64,000 bases of DNA from Ferroplasma sp. (lineage in GTDB: Archaea > Thermoplasmatota > Thermoplasmata > Thermoplasmatales > Thermoplasmataceae), in NCBI RefSeq assembly GCF_031200575.1, contig NZ_CP133597.1:434001-498000 (forward strand), written 5' to 3'. The position numbers and the translations under genes are program-made. Within the stretch, counting starts at the first letter, position 1, and each line of letters starts with the position of its first letter. Below the pieces are notes generated by a model. That model did not search any database. It had not been told where the DNA came from and saw only the letters and a list, made by a program, of their open reading frames with translations. Shown here one piece after another: positions 43,342 through 52,762 of the stretch.

Positions 43342-45267
43342 ATGAAAGATACACTTCCTGTAGATGAGAAATACAGAATCCACATGACAAAGTATTTTCA
43401 GGAATATGAAGCATCAATTAAAAATACTGAAAGCTTCTGGAAAGAGAAGGCAAGGGTAATAGACTGGTTTGAGCCCTTTGACAGGGTTCTTGACGACTCT
43501 AAAAAGCCTTTCTACAGGTGGTTTGTAAACGGAAAAACTAATGTTTCATACAACTGTCTTGACCGGTATATTAATAATGAAAAAAGGAACAAGGTCGCAT
43601 ACATTTGGATTCCGGAGCATGGAGAGGAGAAAGTAATAACATATTTTGGTCTATACAGAAGGGTAAATGCACTGGCAAAGGCCCTTCTGAACCTTGGAGT
43701 TAAGAAGGGTGACGGTGTTACAATATATCTTCCCATGATACTTGAGGCACCCATAGCCATGCTGGCATGTGCCAGAATCGGAGCCGTATTCAATGTTGTA
43801 TTCTCAGGATTCGGTGAGGAGGCGCTGGCACAGAGGATAGATGATTCCGGGTCCAGGACCATCATAACAGCAGACGGCGGATACAGAAAGGGAAAAACAG
43901 TCCATCTGAAAAAGATAGTAGATGCCGCAATAGATCTGAGCAGGGGCGTAGATAATGTAATTGTTGTTAAAAACACAAAGGAAAGCATAAAAATGGAATC
44001 AGGGCGTGATTATTATTACGATGATGTTGTCGAGGACTCCTATGTTAAGCCAGAGGAGCTGGATTCCAGTGACCCATTATTCATACTTTATACATCAGGA
44101 ACCACAGGAAAGCCCAAGGGAATAGTCCATGGAAATGGTGGATACCCTGTATGGGTTGCAAATACAATGAGGTGGGCATTCAACCCCGGAGAGGAGGACA
44201 GGTGGTGGTGTGCAGCAGACATAGGGTGGATAACAGGGCACAGCTATATTGTGTTTGCCCCATTGTTACTGGGTGTAACATCCATAATGTACGAGGGTGC
44301 AATAGATTACCCAAAACCTGACAGGATGTGGGACATTGTGGAAAGGTACGGTGTAAATATGCTCTATACATCCCCAACCGCAATAAGATTATTAATGAAG
44401 TACGGGGAGAAATATCCACTTATGCATGACCTATCATCCCTGAGGGTGCTGGGCACTGTTGGAGAGCCCATAAACCCTGCAGCATGGCACTGGTTCTATG
44501 AAGAAATTGGAAAGAGCAGGTGCCCGATAATAGATACATACTGGCAGACAGAAACAGGAGGATTCACCATAGCACCATCCATGGCACTTGGAATGCCTGA
44601 CCTGAAGCCCGGTTCTGCCACATTCCCCATGCCAGGCATAATGCCTGAAATACTCAGAGAGGACGGGACACCTGCAAAGAGTGGGGAGAAAGGATATATA
44701 GTAATTGATAGGCCGTGGCCCGGGCTCATGCTTACAGTAAATAATGACGATAAAAGATATGTTGATGTGTACTTCTCTAAATATCCGGGGAAATACCTCA
44801 TGGGTGATTATGCCATAAAGGACGAGGACGACTATTACTGGCTCCTGGGAAGAAGCGATGAGGTACTGAAGGTTTCAGGCCACAGAATCGGAACAATAGA
44901 AATCGAGGATGGCCTTGTATCCATGAAAGAGGTTGCAGAGGCAGCAGTCTTTGGAAAGCCGGATACCGTCAAGGGAGATACAATAGTTGCCTTTGTAACC
45001 CTAAAAGAGGGTTATGAAAAAAGCAGTGAATTGATAGATTCCCTGAAAAAGCGCATGAGGACTGAACTCGGCCCCATTATGGTTCCGGAGGAAATACACA
45101 TAGTTGATGCGCTTCCAAAAACAAGGTCTGGAAAAATCATGAGGCGTGTAATAAAGGCAGTATATCTAAACCAGGTAACAGGTGATGTCAGCACCCTGGA
45201 AAATGAGGCATCAGTTGAAGAGATTCAGAGGGCAATGGACATAATAAGGAAAGGGACAGGCGATTAA
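43342..45267 (+). CDS. acs: Acetyl-CoA synthetase (AMP-forming)
   Basis: The 641-residue adenylate-forming enzyme activates acetate to acetyl-CoA. The N-terminal ACAS region, the P-loop-like LYTSGTTGKPKGIVHG, WWCAADIGWITGHSY, TYWQTETGG and the C-terminal LLGRSDEVLKVSGHRIG and KTRSGKIMRRV (acetylatable Lys) are all intact. The ATG at 43342 is preferred to the TTG at 43327 because it gives the standard N-terminal length. A related acyl-CoA synthetase with propionate as substrate remains possible. Confidence 0.93.
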   Translation: MKDTLPVDEKYRIHMTKYFQEYEASIKNTESFWKEKARVIDWFEPFDRVLDDSKKPFYRWFVNGKTNVSYNCLDRYINNEKRNKVAYIWIPEHGEEKVITYFGLYRRVNALAKALLNLGVKKGDGVTIYLPMILEAPIAMLACARIGAVFNVVFSGFGEEALAQRIDDSGSRTIITADGGYRKGKTVHLKKIVDAAIDLSRGVDNVIVVKNTKESIKMESGRDYYYDDVVEDSYVKPEELDSSDPLFILYTSGTTGKPKGIVHGNGGYPVWVANTMRWAFNPGEEDRWWCAADIGWITGHSYIVFAPLLLGVTSIMYEGAIDYPKPDRMWDIVERYGVNMLYTSPTAIRLLMKYGEKYPLMHDLSSLRVLGTVGEPINPAAWHWFYEEIGKSRCPIIDTYWQTETGGFTIAPSMALGMPDLKPGSATFPMPGIMPEILREDGTPAKSGEKGYIVIDRPWPGLMLTVNNDDKRYVDVYFSKYPGKYLMGDYAIKDEDDYYWLLGRSDEVLKVSGHRIGTIEIEDGLVSMKEVAEAAVFGKPDTVKGDTIVAFVTLKEGYEKSSELIDSLKKRMRTELGPIMVPEEIHIVDALPKTRSGKIMRRVIKAVYLNQVTGDVSTLENEASVEEIQRAMDIIRKGTGD

Positions 45268-45279
45268 TGCTATCCTTCC

Positions 45280-45591
45280 TCATTTTAAAATCCTTATTAA
45301 AATTGGAATCTTCATAAGCGTATCCGGGCTATCCACAATAAGATGTTCCAGTGGCTTCTTATAGGGATCAAACCTGTCAACATGTACCTCATACCTATCC
45401 AGAAATTCCACCACATGTATCCCGAAAGTCGCTCCATCCACGCTTGCCCTGTAATCCCTAATCTGGCCCCTCATTTTACCAACAGATCTATAGAAAATTC
45501 CAGAATTCATTGGACTCCCAATGGATTTAGGCAGATCAATTTTGCCGAATGCCATGGCCATGGCGCATGCAGAATTCCAGTTATCAAACAT
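45280..45591 (-). CDS. Hypothetical protein (103 aa)
   Basis: The product has a protein-like composition with DLPKSIGSPMNSG, GKMRGQIRDYRASVDG and a LDRYEVHVDRFDPYKKPLEHLIVDSPDT segment, which looks like a small alpha/beta domain. No family is recognised. The plus strand also has an open frame here, but it is poorer in composition. The gene has its own AT-rich promoter region toward 45606-45620 and converges on acs with a 12-base gap. Confidence 0.55.
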   Translation of the reverse strand: MFDNWNSACAMAMAFGKIDLPKSIGSPMNSGIFYRSVGKMRGQIRDYRASVDGATFGIHVVEFLDRYEVHVDRFDPYKKPLEHLIVDSPDTLMKIPILIRILK

Positions 45592-45716
45592 AATTATAGA
45601 AATAGAAATATTATTTAACCGTTGTTATTTTATATATTCACCAGCTGTATAACATACTTTTCCATACTATTTACATCCAGTACGGTGCCTGCGTACACTA
45701 AAAAGATTTATATACA

Positions 45717-45731
45717 TTAGTATAATACTAA
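45717..45731. promoter_or_regulatory. Palindrome TTAGTAT-A-ATACTAA in the permease promoter
   Basis: Two perfect seven-base arms flank a single A. The palindrome lies between the TATA box GATTTATATAC (about 45704-45714) and the ATG at 45738, so it would cover the start of transcription of the second amino-acid permease. Confidence 0.5.
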
Positions 45732-45737
45732 CTTCCT

Positions 45738-47306
45738 ATGGATAATAATAAATCTAAAGATTTCCCTAAAACTCTAAGGAGAGGCCAGGTAGGTACCTTT
45801 GGGGCTATTGCAGAAGAAATCTCTGCCATGGCACCAGCCTGCGATTCAATTGCATTTGTCGTTGCCTCAGCAGCATTTGCATTCTTCTTGACTCCTCTGT
45901 CATTTATCATAGCCACGCTGACAATGTTTCTTGAGGTTAATACCCTCTACCATCTATCCAAGAGGCATGCAAGTGCCGGTGGTTATTATGGATATGTTGC
46001 CACGGCTTTCGGACCGACCCCTGCAATATTCTCCGGACTAATGTACCCATTTTACCAGATCGTGAGCACAGCTGCAATTCCTGTATTCGTTGCAGGTGTT
46101 GTTCTTCCGGGCGTTGTGCAGTATTTTATACATGTTGGGATGCCTGCATGGATATGGTTACCATTTATCCTTGTTTTCATCATAGTACCCATAATAATTG
46201 CAATAGTTGGAATCAGACCCCAGATGAAATATATCAGGGTGGCAGCCTTCTTTGAAATTATATTTCTGATTGTTTTATCCACCATAATTATAATTAAGGC
46301 TCCTGATAATACAGTGAACGTTTTTAACCCATACGGTTTCCCACAGTACAGGTCATGGTTTTCTGCAGAGGGAGGCCCAATTGCAGGATTAGGCCTAGGA
46401 ATGGTTTTTGGTCTTACCAGTTTTATTGGCTATGGTGGGTCAGCCCCCCTGGGCGAAGAGGCAACACACCCAAAAGCCATTACCAGGTCCCTGGTGTTCG
46501 GTCTTCTGATTACCGGGATAACCCTGACAGAGGTTTCATATGCACAGATAGTGGGATGGGGGATACCATTGATGCAATCCTTTACAAGCAGTGCTATTCC
46601 AGGAGTTATTACTGCTACTTTATATACCGGAGCTATAGGGGGCATAATGTTCTCACTGGTAGCTTTCAATTCGGCCTTTTCAGATTCTGTTGCCATGCAG
46701 TCAAATGGGGGGAGGGTTTATTACGCCATGGGCCGTGATTATATACTACCTCAATTCTTTTCAAAGATACATAAAAAATACCAGACCCCTTCAAACGCAT
46801 TAATATTTGTTGCCACCATGGCCTCTATACTTGCAGTAGGTGTTACATTCCTTGTGACATACGGGGCAGGAATTCCTGTAAAGGATATCATAAGTGGAAA
46901 CGCAGACTCATCTATGGTGGTAACAGCACTTACTGACTCATTTGACCTGCTCACAACCCTGGCACTGGGGGGCCTTATAATCACACATATACTTCTCAAT
47001 ACTAGTGTAATGACAATGTTTTACAGGCTTAAGGAAAAGCATACTGGCATTAAAAAGATCATTCATCCTATAGAGCATTATGTATTTCCAAGCATAGCCA
47101 CTGTTATTTTCATATTCGTTCTCTACGAATCTGTGGTACCACCGGTTTACCCTATCACCGACGGAATCGTAATTATAGCTCTCTACTCTATTTTTGCAAT
47201 AGGCTACTCACTTTATCTGAAGAAGACAAAACCCGATAAGGTCAAAAATGCTGGATTAACGGTTAACCTTGTTGCCGAGGAAAAATTAAGTGGTGGATCA
47301 AAATAA
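45738..47306 (+). CDS. APC-superfamily amino-acid permease
   Basis: The 522-residue protein has about 12-14 membrane segments and the APC first-helix pattern GTFGAIAEEISAMAPACDSIAF. SFIGYGGSAPLGEEATHPKAITRS follows helix 6, typical of amino-acid/polyamine antiporter-like carriers. It is larger than the permease at 13.8 kb. The substrate is unknown. It has its own regulated-looking promoter with a 15-base palindrome; a short hairpin lies after the stop. Confidence 0.87.
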   Translation: MDNNKSKDFPKTLRRGQVGTFGAIAEEISAMAPACDSIAFVVASAAFAFFLTPLSFIIATLTMFLEVNTLYHLSKRHASAGGYYGYVATAFGPTPAIFSGLMYPFYQIVSTAAIPVFVAGVVLPGVVQYFIHVGMPAWIWLPFILVFIIVPIIIAIVGIRPQMKYIRVAAFFEIIFLIVLSTIIIIKAPDNTVNVFNPYGFPQYRSWFSAEGGPIAGLGLGMVFGLTSFIGYGGSAPLGEEATHPKAITRSLVFGLLITGITLTEVSYAQIVGWGIPLMQSFTSSAIPGVITATLYTGAIGGIMFSLVAFNSAFSDSVAMQSNGGRVYYAMGRDYILPQFFSKIHKKYQTPSNALIFVATMASILAVGVTFLVTYGAGIPVKDIISGNADSSMVVTALTDSFDLLTTLALGGLIITHILLNTSVMTMFYRLKEKHTGIKKIIHPIEHYVFPSIATVIFIFVLYESVVPPVYPITDGIVIIALYSIFAIGYSLYLKKTKPDKVKNAGLTVNLVAEEKLSGGSK

Positions 47307-47328
47307 TTTTTATTGAAAATCTGTATTT

Positions 47329-47349
47329 AACATTTTTTTATAAAATGTT
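47329..47349 (+). terminator. AT-rich hairpin after the permease gene
   Basis: AACATTTT and AAAATGTT form an eight-base stem with a five-base loop, starting 23 bases after the stop codon of the permease. T-runs surround it. It may help end transcription, although archaeal termination depends mainly on T-tracts. Confidence 0.35.
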
Positions 47350-47510
47350 GGAATCTTATGAAAACTATAAAAATCCGGTGTTTGGACAGGATAATTATTC
47401 CATTTTGATAGCATGCCAAATAATGGAGATATCATATCTTAGTTCGCTGTATCCCTCCCAGATAACATAAAATTATCAGTGTGGACTGGAATAATTAACA
47501 TAGAATCAGT

Positions 47511-48233
47511 TTAAAGATATATCAAAAAGGCTATGGCAACAGCAATCAGCGTTGAAAACGCATTTACCTGTCCCTTTGACATCTTACCGCGGTTTTCAAA
47601 CAGTGAACCCAGCAGGCTATCCACCTGGCATCCAGTGAATCCTAAAAGTGTAATCACAATAAGGGGAACTATCGCAAAACCTTGAAAATCCAGTATAATG
47701 TATGCAATTCCTATTATGAATGCCCCCAGGAGCGCCATTGCTTCCCCCAATAAGGATACACCTCCATTAACACCTGGTTTTATCTTTTTGAAACTTGTTA
47801 TCATATACACATTCTTATCGAATACTCCTATTTCGGAGGCAAAGGTATCTGCATTTACGGATGCAAATGAAACACCGAAAATAAGAAAATATGGAAAACC
47901 ATCAATCCTAAGCCCATTCATAGCTGCAATAACAACGCCTATCAATGCAGCATAAATCACGTTTGATGCGTGCCTTTCTCCGTTTTCACCTTCCTGTAAT
48001 TTTTCTCTAGCCTTATCCTTAATCCTGAATTTTGTTGCCACCTGTGCCGTAATGGCAAAGATAAGCATCAGTATAAGCCAGTAAAGGGATCCAAGCACAA
48101 CAATTATTATTCCGACTATAAGGGCTGCAACCGTACCTTTAAAATCGAAAATACGGAATTTCAGAGCCCCTATAAATAAGGCTATAAGGATCACTGCTGA
48201 CGCAATGATGTAATAAATGGTCGTTAGCACCAC
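47511..48233 (-). CDS. DUF92/TIGR00297-family membrane protein (VTE6-like kinase family)
   Basis: The 240-residue protein has about six membrane segments and family-like motifs: FDFKGTVAALIVGIIIVVLG near the start, VNADTFASEIGVFDKN with charged residues in a membrane context, and TLLGFTGCQVDSLLGSLFE. DUF92 includes plant VTE6, a phytyl-phosphate kinase. Archaeal members could act on isoprenoid phosphates for membrane lipid recycling, which is inferred. The start is GTG at 48233. Confidence 0.8.
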   Translation of the reverse strand: MVLTTIYYIIASAVILIALFIGALKFRIFDFKGTVAALIVGIIIVVLGSLYWLILMLIFAITAQVATKFRIKDKAREKLQEGENGERHASNVIYAALIGVVIAAMNGLRIDGFPYFLIFGVSFASVNADTFASEIGVFDKNVYMITSFKKIKPGVNGGVSLLGEAMALLGAFIIGIAYIILDFQGFAIVPLIVITLLGFTGCQVDSLLGSLFENRGKMSKGQVNAFSTLIAVAIAFLIYL

Positions 48234-48443
48234 CCGGTACCTGATATTAAATCATTTCTGGTTTTATTGAAAATAAAAAGAACTGGAGCATCCGACATTG
48301 GATGTCATATGTTTCTTGGGTATAAATTATTTATGCTGATATGATAAATACTAATATACGGAAGGATAAAAATGCCAGTAAAATATATATAATTATAAAA
48401 TATATATAGTAAATACTTAATATAAAGACTAAATATATATTTA

Positions 48444-49115
48444 ATGATAGAAATAGAAGAAGCAAATAAAATATATAATACTCCTGGAAAGGACTACCTG
48501 GAGGGCATAAAACTGGTGACCTTTGATATGGATGGGGTATTACTGAAAAATAGAAATTCATGGGACGTAATAATTAACAGGGCAATGAGAAAACACAGTA
48601 ATGAAGGGAAAATGGTGTATACTTTCGACTATCTCCACAGAAACGGAGTGCCTGATCATTTATATGCAAACCTTACCCAGACCAAAATAAGGACATACAT
48701 CAATCTAAATGATATGACATCGAATGTAATGAGAACCCTTGAATACCTCAGGCACAGAAAGATTAAAACTGCAATTGTTTCTGCAGGATCCCATATATTT
48801 GCGGAATACATTGCAGAACTCATGGGTATGGATTATTACATAGGAAACGAGGTTGATACCACGGCGCATAAATTTATCAAAAATGTTGACCCCGCCAAAA
48901 AAGACCTAAATGTTGCTAATATCCAGTCCATTCTGGGTGTGTCTCCGGAGGAAACACTGAGTGTTGGGGATTCGTTTATGGATCTTTCCATGAAAAGGAA
49001 ATCCAGATACTTCGTTGCTTTCAATACTGCAAGTTACAGGACACTTGAATATTCAGATTTCACTGTTGAATCAACCAATCTATATGATATAATCAGCAGG
49101 CTGACTGGGCACTAA
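48444..49115 (+). CDS. HAD-superfamily phosphatase (SerB-like)
   Basis: The 223-residue protein has the HAD motifs in order: TFDMDGVLL (nucleophile Asp near residue 30), IVSAGSHIFA, an isolated Lys region near KNVDPAKKDL, and SVGDSFMDLSM. The cap pattern is that of phosphoserine phosphatase relatives. The substrate is not certain. It starts a three-gene operon with a metallo-beta-lactamase protein and an NAD-kinase family protein. AATATATATT directly before the ATG is AT-rich promoter DNA. Confidence 0.85.
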   Translation: MIEIEEANKIYNTPGKDYLEGIKLVTFDMDGVLLKNRNSWDVIINRAMRKHSNEGKMVYTFDYLHRNGVPDHLYANLTQTKIRTYINLNDMTSNVMRTLEYLRHRKIKTAIVSAGSHIFAEYIAELMGMDYYIGNEVDTTAHKFIKNVDPAKKDLNVANIQSILGVSPEETLSVGDSFMDLSMKRKSRYFVAFNTASYRTLEYSDFTVESTNLYDIISRLTGH

Positions 49116-49162
49116 AGGTTTTGCAGTATCAAGCTTTTAATATTTTCGTTCAATATAAGCCA

Positions 49163-49867
49163 ATGAAGATTCTGGCCATCGGTACATGGGGAGCAGGGCT
49201 TGTGCCAAAAAAAAGAAATACATCCTTTTTGATTGATGATAGTACGCTTCTGGACTGCGGTCCACATACGGTGGGATATTTAATTAATCAGGGTATTAAT
49301 CTTGACGCAATAAAGAGAGTTTTGGTTACACACCTGCATCTTGACCATGCCGGAGGCATTTCCGAATTTATCTGGCAGAGGGCCCTGCATGGTGTAGATA
49401 CAGAAGTAAACATCGTAGGTCCCCCTGAACTTTCAAAAAGCATTTCTGGAATCTTGAAATATTACCATACCCCGGCTTTCATGATGAGAGGGATTACATT
49501 TAATGAAAATGAGCCTGGATTAAATATCATGCTAGGAAAGCACACTGTTGAAGAATATATGTACAGGTTCAAATCCTCTGGAAAAACTGTGTTCTATTCT
49601 GGGGATACATCATACACTGACGCTGCAGTTGAAAACGGAAGAAACTCTGAACTTTTCATACATGAGGCAACATACCAGGATGGAATGGAGAATGAGGCAA
49701 AGAAATACGGGCATTCAACAGTTTCTGAAGCCATACTCGCATTCAGTGCCAGCAGGTCCAGAATTTTTATGCCAACACATATGTCCAGCGAATCAATTAA
49801 GCAGGTTTTATCTATACATAGCAATAATTTTATTGTGCCAGTGGAAGGAGAGGTGTATAATATATGA
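49163..49867 (+). CDS. Metallo-beta-lactamase fold hydrolase (RNase Z-like)
   Basis: The 234-residue protein carries the motif THLHLDHAGG, with further metal ligands in FYSGDTSYTD and the C-terminal MPTHMSS. The placement resembles RNase Z, which trims tRNA 3' ends. The length is below that of most RNase Z enzymes and the exosite arm is not evident, so another phosphodiesterase activity is possible. The ATG at 49163 gives the family N terminus; the frame extends upstream to a TTG at 49121. The stop overlaps the next gene by four bases. Confidence 0.82.
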   Translation: MKILAIGTWGAGLVPKKRNTSFLIDDSTLLDCGPHTVGYLINQGINLDAIKRVLVTHLHLDHAGGISEFIWQRALHGVDTEVNIVGPPELSKSISGILKYYHTPAFMMRGITFNENEPGLNIMLGKHTVEEYMYRFKSSGKTVFYSGDTSYTDAAVENGRNSELFIHEATYQDGMENEAKKYGHSTVSEAILAFSASRSRIFMPTHMSSESIKQVLSIHSNNFIVPVEGEVYNI

Positions 49868-50928
49868 TTGTGAAAAAAGTGGCATTTTTTGTCAATCCCC
49901 TGGCGGGTTACGGTGGAATCAGGAATAACAAGGGCTCAGACAACCTGTCCTTAAAAAACATCAGTGATTCAGTATCAGTCAAACGTGCTATTGAGTTTCT
50001 TAAAGGAATCAACAGTAAGGGAATAGAATTCATAGTACCTTCTGGCCCAATGGGCTCAATGGAGATGGATCAGGCTGGGATAACCTGCAGCATTTCCTAT
50101 TATCCCGGGGAGCCATCATCCAGAGAAGATACCATTAATTTTGTCCATTCTGCAGAGGAGACAGATCTCATCTGTTTTGTGGGCGGCGATGGAACTGCCA
50201 GAGACATCCTTACTGCAGGTACTGACCTGCCGGTTTTTGGCATTCCCTCAGGGGTAAAAATGTACAGCTCTGTATTTGCAATGAATATAAGGAATGCTGT
50301 AGAAGTTTTTAACAGGGTATGCAATCAGGACATAAGCTATATAAGGGCCGAAGTGGACGATATTAATGAGGAAAAATACCGATCAGGCATACTGGAGGTA
50401 AAAAAATTCGGTGAATTGATGGTTCCTGACACCGCTGGTGTGGTAATTTCATCCAAGGCAGAATACCCAGAATCATCAGTGTTTGATATTGCAGAATACC
50501 TCCTAGATAATATGGACCCAGAAACATATTATATAATCGGCCCAGGAAGTACCTGCAAGGCATTGATAAATTCCATGGGCATGCATACAAATATGCTGGG
50601 CTTTGACGTTATTAAAGGTAAACAATTAATATCAGCCGATGCAGGAGAGGATCAAATTTATCATTTCGTGGCAACTGGTAGGGCAAAAATAATAATATCT
50701 ATCATAGGTGGTCAGGGTTTCCTTCTGGGCCGTGGAAATCAGCAAATATCACACAGAATTCTGGCATCAATAGGTTTTGAAAATATATGTGTCATATCCT
50801 CCCGAGAAAAGATAGCAGACCTGGATGGGTTGTCCATAGATATCAATACAGACAATATTGCAGTCCCAAAATATGTAAGGGTTCTTACCGGCTACGGGCA
50901 GTACAGAATAATGAAACTTAAAGATTAA
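49864..50928 (+). CDS. ATP-NAD kinase family protein
   Basis: The 354-residue protein resembles the archaeal NAD-kinase/AcoX-like group. It has FFVNPLAGYGGIRNNKGSD at the start and the GGDG motif in CFVGGDGTARDI near residue 105. PVFGIPSGVKMYS follows, and then IGPGSTCKALINS. GGDG binds the nucleotide in NAD kinases and diacylglycerol kinases. Formation of NADP is the most likely role, but the long archaeal group is not well characterised. It is co-transcribed with the hydrolase upstream. Confidence 0.83.
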   Translation: MIVKKVAFFVNPLAGYGGIRNNKGSDNLSLKNISDSVSVKRAIEFLKGINSKGIEFIVPSGPMGSMEMDQAGITCSISYYPGEPSSREDTINFVHSAEETDLICFVGGDGTARDILTAGTDLPVFGIPSGVKMYSSVFAMNIRNAVEVFNRVCNQDISYIRAEVDDINEEKYRSGILEVKKFGELMVPDTAGVVISSKAEYPESSVFDIAEYLLDNMDPETYYIIGPGSTCKALINSMGMHTNMLGFDVIKGKQLISADAGEDQIYHFVATGRAKIIISIIGGQGFLLGRGNQQISHRILASIGFENICVISSREKIADLDGLSIDINTDNIAVPKYVRVLTGYGQYRIMKLKD

Positions 50929-51031
50929 TTATATCTATTAAGGACCGGATTACAAATTTATTAAACTATTATTTACGCATATACCGGATAAAACAGACTG
51001 CAATATTTTATATCTTAAGTTTCAATTCCCT

Positions 51032-52762
51032 ATGGTGCAAAAGGGAAAGACGCTTGCAGGCCTCTCAAGGTATGCAAAGAAATCACCAAAATGGTACTAT
51101 TTTGTGGTGCCGTTACTCATAATATTCATAATAGATTATCTAATACTGGGGCATATCAGGAATCTACTTGTCATACTAATAATACCATTTTTTATCCTGA
51201 TTATAGTGGATTTTACATTAATAAGATTAACAAATAAAGGATTCAATTTTAACCGCATAGCCTATCTGGATTTTATTTCCATAGGCATGGCAACATTATT
51301 CTTCTGGGTGGGCATACTCCTAAATCCGTTTATTTCAATGCCATATTATTATATTCTTGCACTGGGAATAGCATTTCCTGCATTCCTGAGATTCCTCGTC
51401 CTCTATATATATTATCCGGCAAATATTGGAACGGCCACTGTCTTTTCTGCAAATTATACTTTTTCATATATAGCATCATCGCTGATCTTTTACCATGTAT
51501 CCAGTGTGGCCCTGAAATTTGTTATACCCATGATTGTGGCTACACTAGTTTACATTTTATTCTCATATCTGTTCTTAAAATTAACCACCATAAAATTTAC
51601 CAAAAAATACAAATCAAAACCATCAGAGCTTATTGAGTTCTTTCTTAACAGAGACACGGATGGTGAAATAGGGGAGAAGTTCTTTAATCATGTCTACAAC
51701 AGGAAGAGGCGCGTCCCTGTTGTGACTGCCAATGTAAAAGCCGAAAACAGGGACCTTGTAACACTGGTGTTTCCATTTGTGCATCCCGGCCCCTTCGGCA
51801 ATTTATGCACCAGCAATCTTCCACTGAAACTTGCAAATGAACTGGGAAGGGACAATATAATGGTCTTCCATACAGCTACAACAAACAGCAATAACTGCAG
51901 CGGAAAAGATGATATAAAAAATATCGCCGATTCAATAAAAAGGTCGCTAGAAAACATGGAATATGCAGATTATGTTTCAGATTTTGTTAAATTCAATGTT
52001 GACGGTTATGATGTATCCCTCCAGAAATTCGGGAATTCAGGATTTTCAACAGTTATACCATATGGCAGGCCCTTTGATGATATCTCACTGGAATCAGGTT
52101 TGAAGGTTATGGACGCACTTCAGAAAAATGGAGCCAGCCATTTTGCACTTCTTGATGCCCAGAACAGTTTCACAAAGGATGCTGAGGAACTCCATAACTG
52201 TGATATGATCATAGATCCCCTGATAAAAAACTTCAACCTAGTACAATCCGAATATCCTGCTTTTATCGGCTATGCAAGGAATTACCAGAAAATCGATGGC
52301 TTAGCATCTATGGGTGTCCAGGTACTGGTTTTAAAGATAAAGGACTATTACAACGCCATAGTACTTACTGATTCAAATAACATCAGCAGGGACATAATAA
52401 AGATGGCAAGGGGAGGTTCAGATCCCCGGGTCAGGAATATGGATATATATACAACGGACAATCATGTTGTCAATGTTGGGCAGCTTGACATAAACCCGCT
52501 GGGAATGCACTGTGATGCGGAATCAGTTGCAAACCTCATAAATAAAACTGTTCTCGAGGCAATTGACTGTGCCGCCCCTGCAATGGTTGGTATGTATACT
52601 GAATATGTGAACGTAACCATGGGCGAGGAAAATGCCTTCCACAATCTTATTCAGACAGTTCTTGCATCGCTGCGCACGGCAAAATACTCCATAGGTTTCG
52701 TCCTTCTCATATCAATGCTTATCTCAGTGTTCTCATTCAGGTATCTTGTTCTACACCTATAA
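51032..52762 (+). CDS. DUF2070 archaeal membrane protein
   Basis: The 576-residue protein has about six membrane segments in its first 190 residues, a large soluble domain, and one last membrane helix at the C terminus. The soluble part contains VFPFVHPGPFGNLCTSNLP and FHTATTNSNNCSGKDD, the conserved HPGPFG-type features of DUF2070. The family is restricted to archaea and its function is unknown; the conserved His/Asp residues hint at an enzyme. The end overlaps the convergent aroC gene by six bases. Confidence 0.8.
   Translation: MVQKGKTLAGLSRYAKKSPKWYYFVVPLLIIFIIDYLILGHIRNLLVILIIPFFILIIVDFTLIRLTNKGFNFNRIAYLDFISIGMATLFFWVGILLNPFISMPYYYILALGIAFPAFLRFLVLYIYYPANIGTATVFSANYTFSYIASSLIFYHVSSVALKFVIPMIVATLVYILFSYLFLKLTTIKFTKKYKSKPSELIEFFLNRDTDGEIGEKFFNHVYNRKRRVPVVTANVKAENRDLVTLVFPFVHPGPFGNLCTSNLPLKLANELGRDNIMVFHTATTNSNNCSGKDDIKNIADSIKRSLENMEYADYVSDFVKFNVDGYDVSLQKFGNSGFSTVIPYGRPFDDISLESGLKVMDALQKNGASHFALLDAQNSFTKDAEELHNCDMIIDPLIKNFNLVQSEYPAFIGYARNYQKIDGLASMGVQVLVLKIKDYYNAIVLTDSNNISRDIIKMARGGSDPRVRNMDIYTTDNHVVNVGQLDINPLGMHCDAESVANLINKTVLEAIDCAAPAMVGMYTEYVNVTMGEENAFHNLIQTVLASLRTAKYSIGFVLLISMLISVFSFRYLVLHL

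Noticed and set aside
47345-47470. 41-codon plus-strand frame after the permease gene
   Set aside because: It overlaps the putative terminator hairpin, has no placed promoter or ribosome-binding site and no recognisable pattern.
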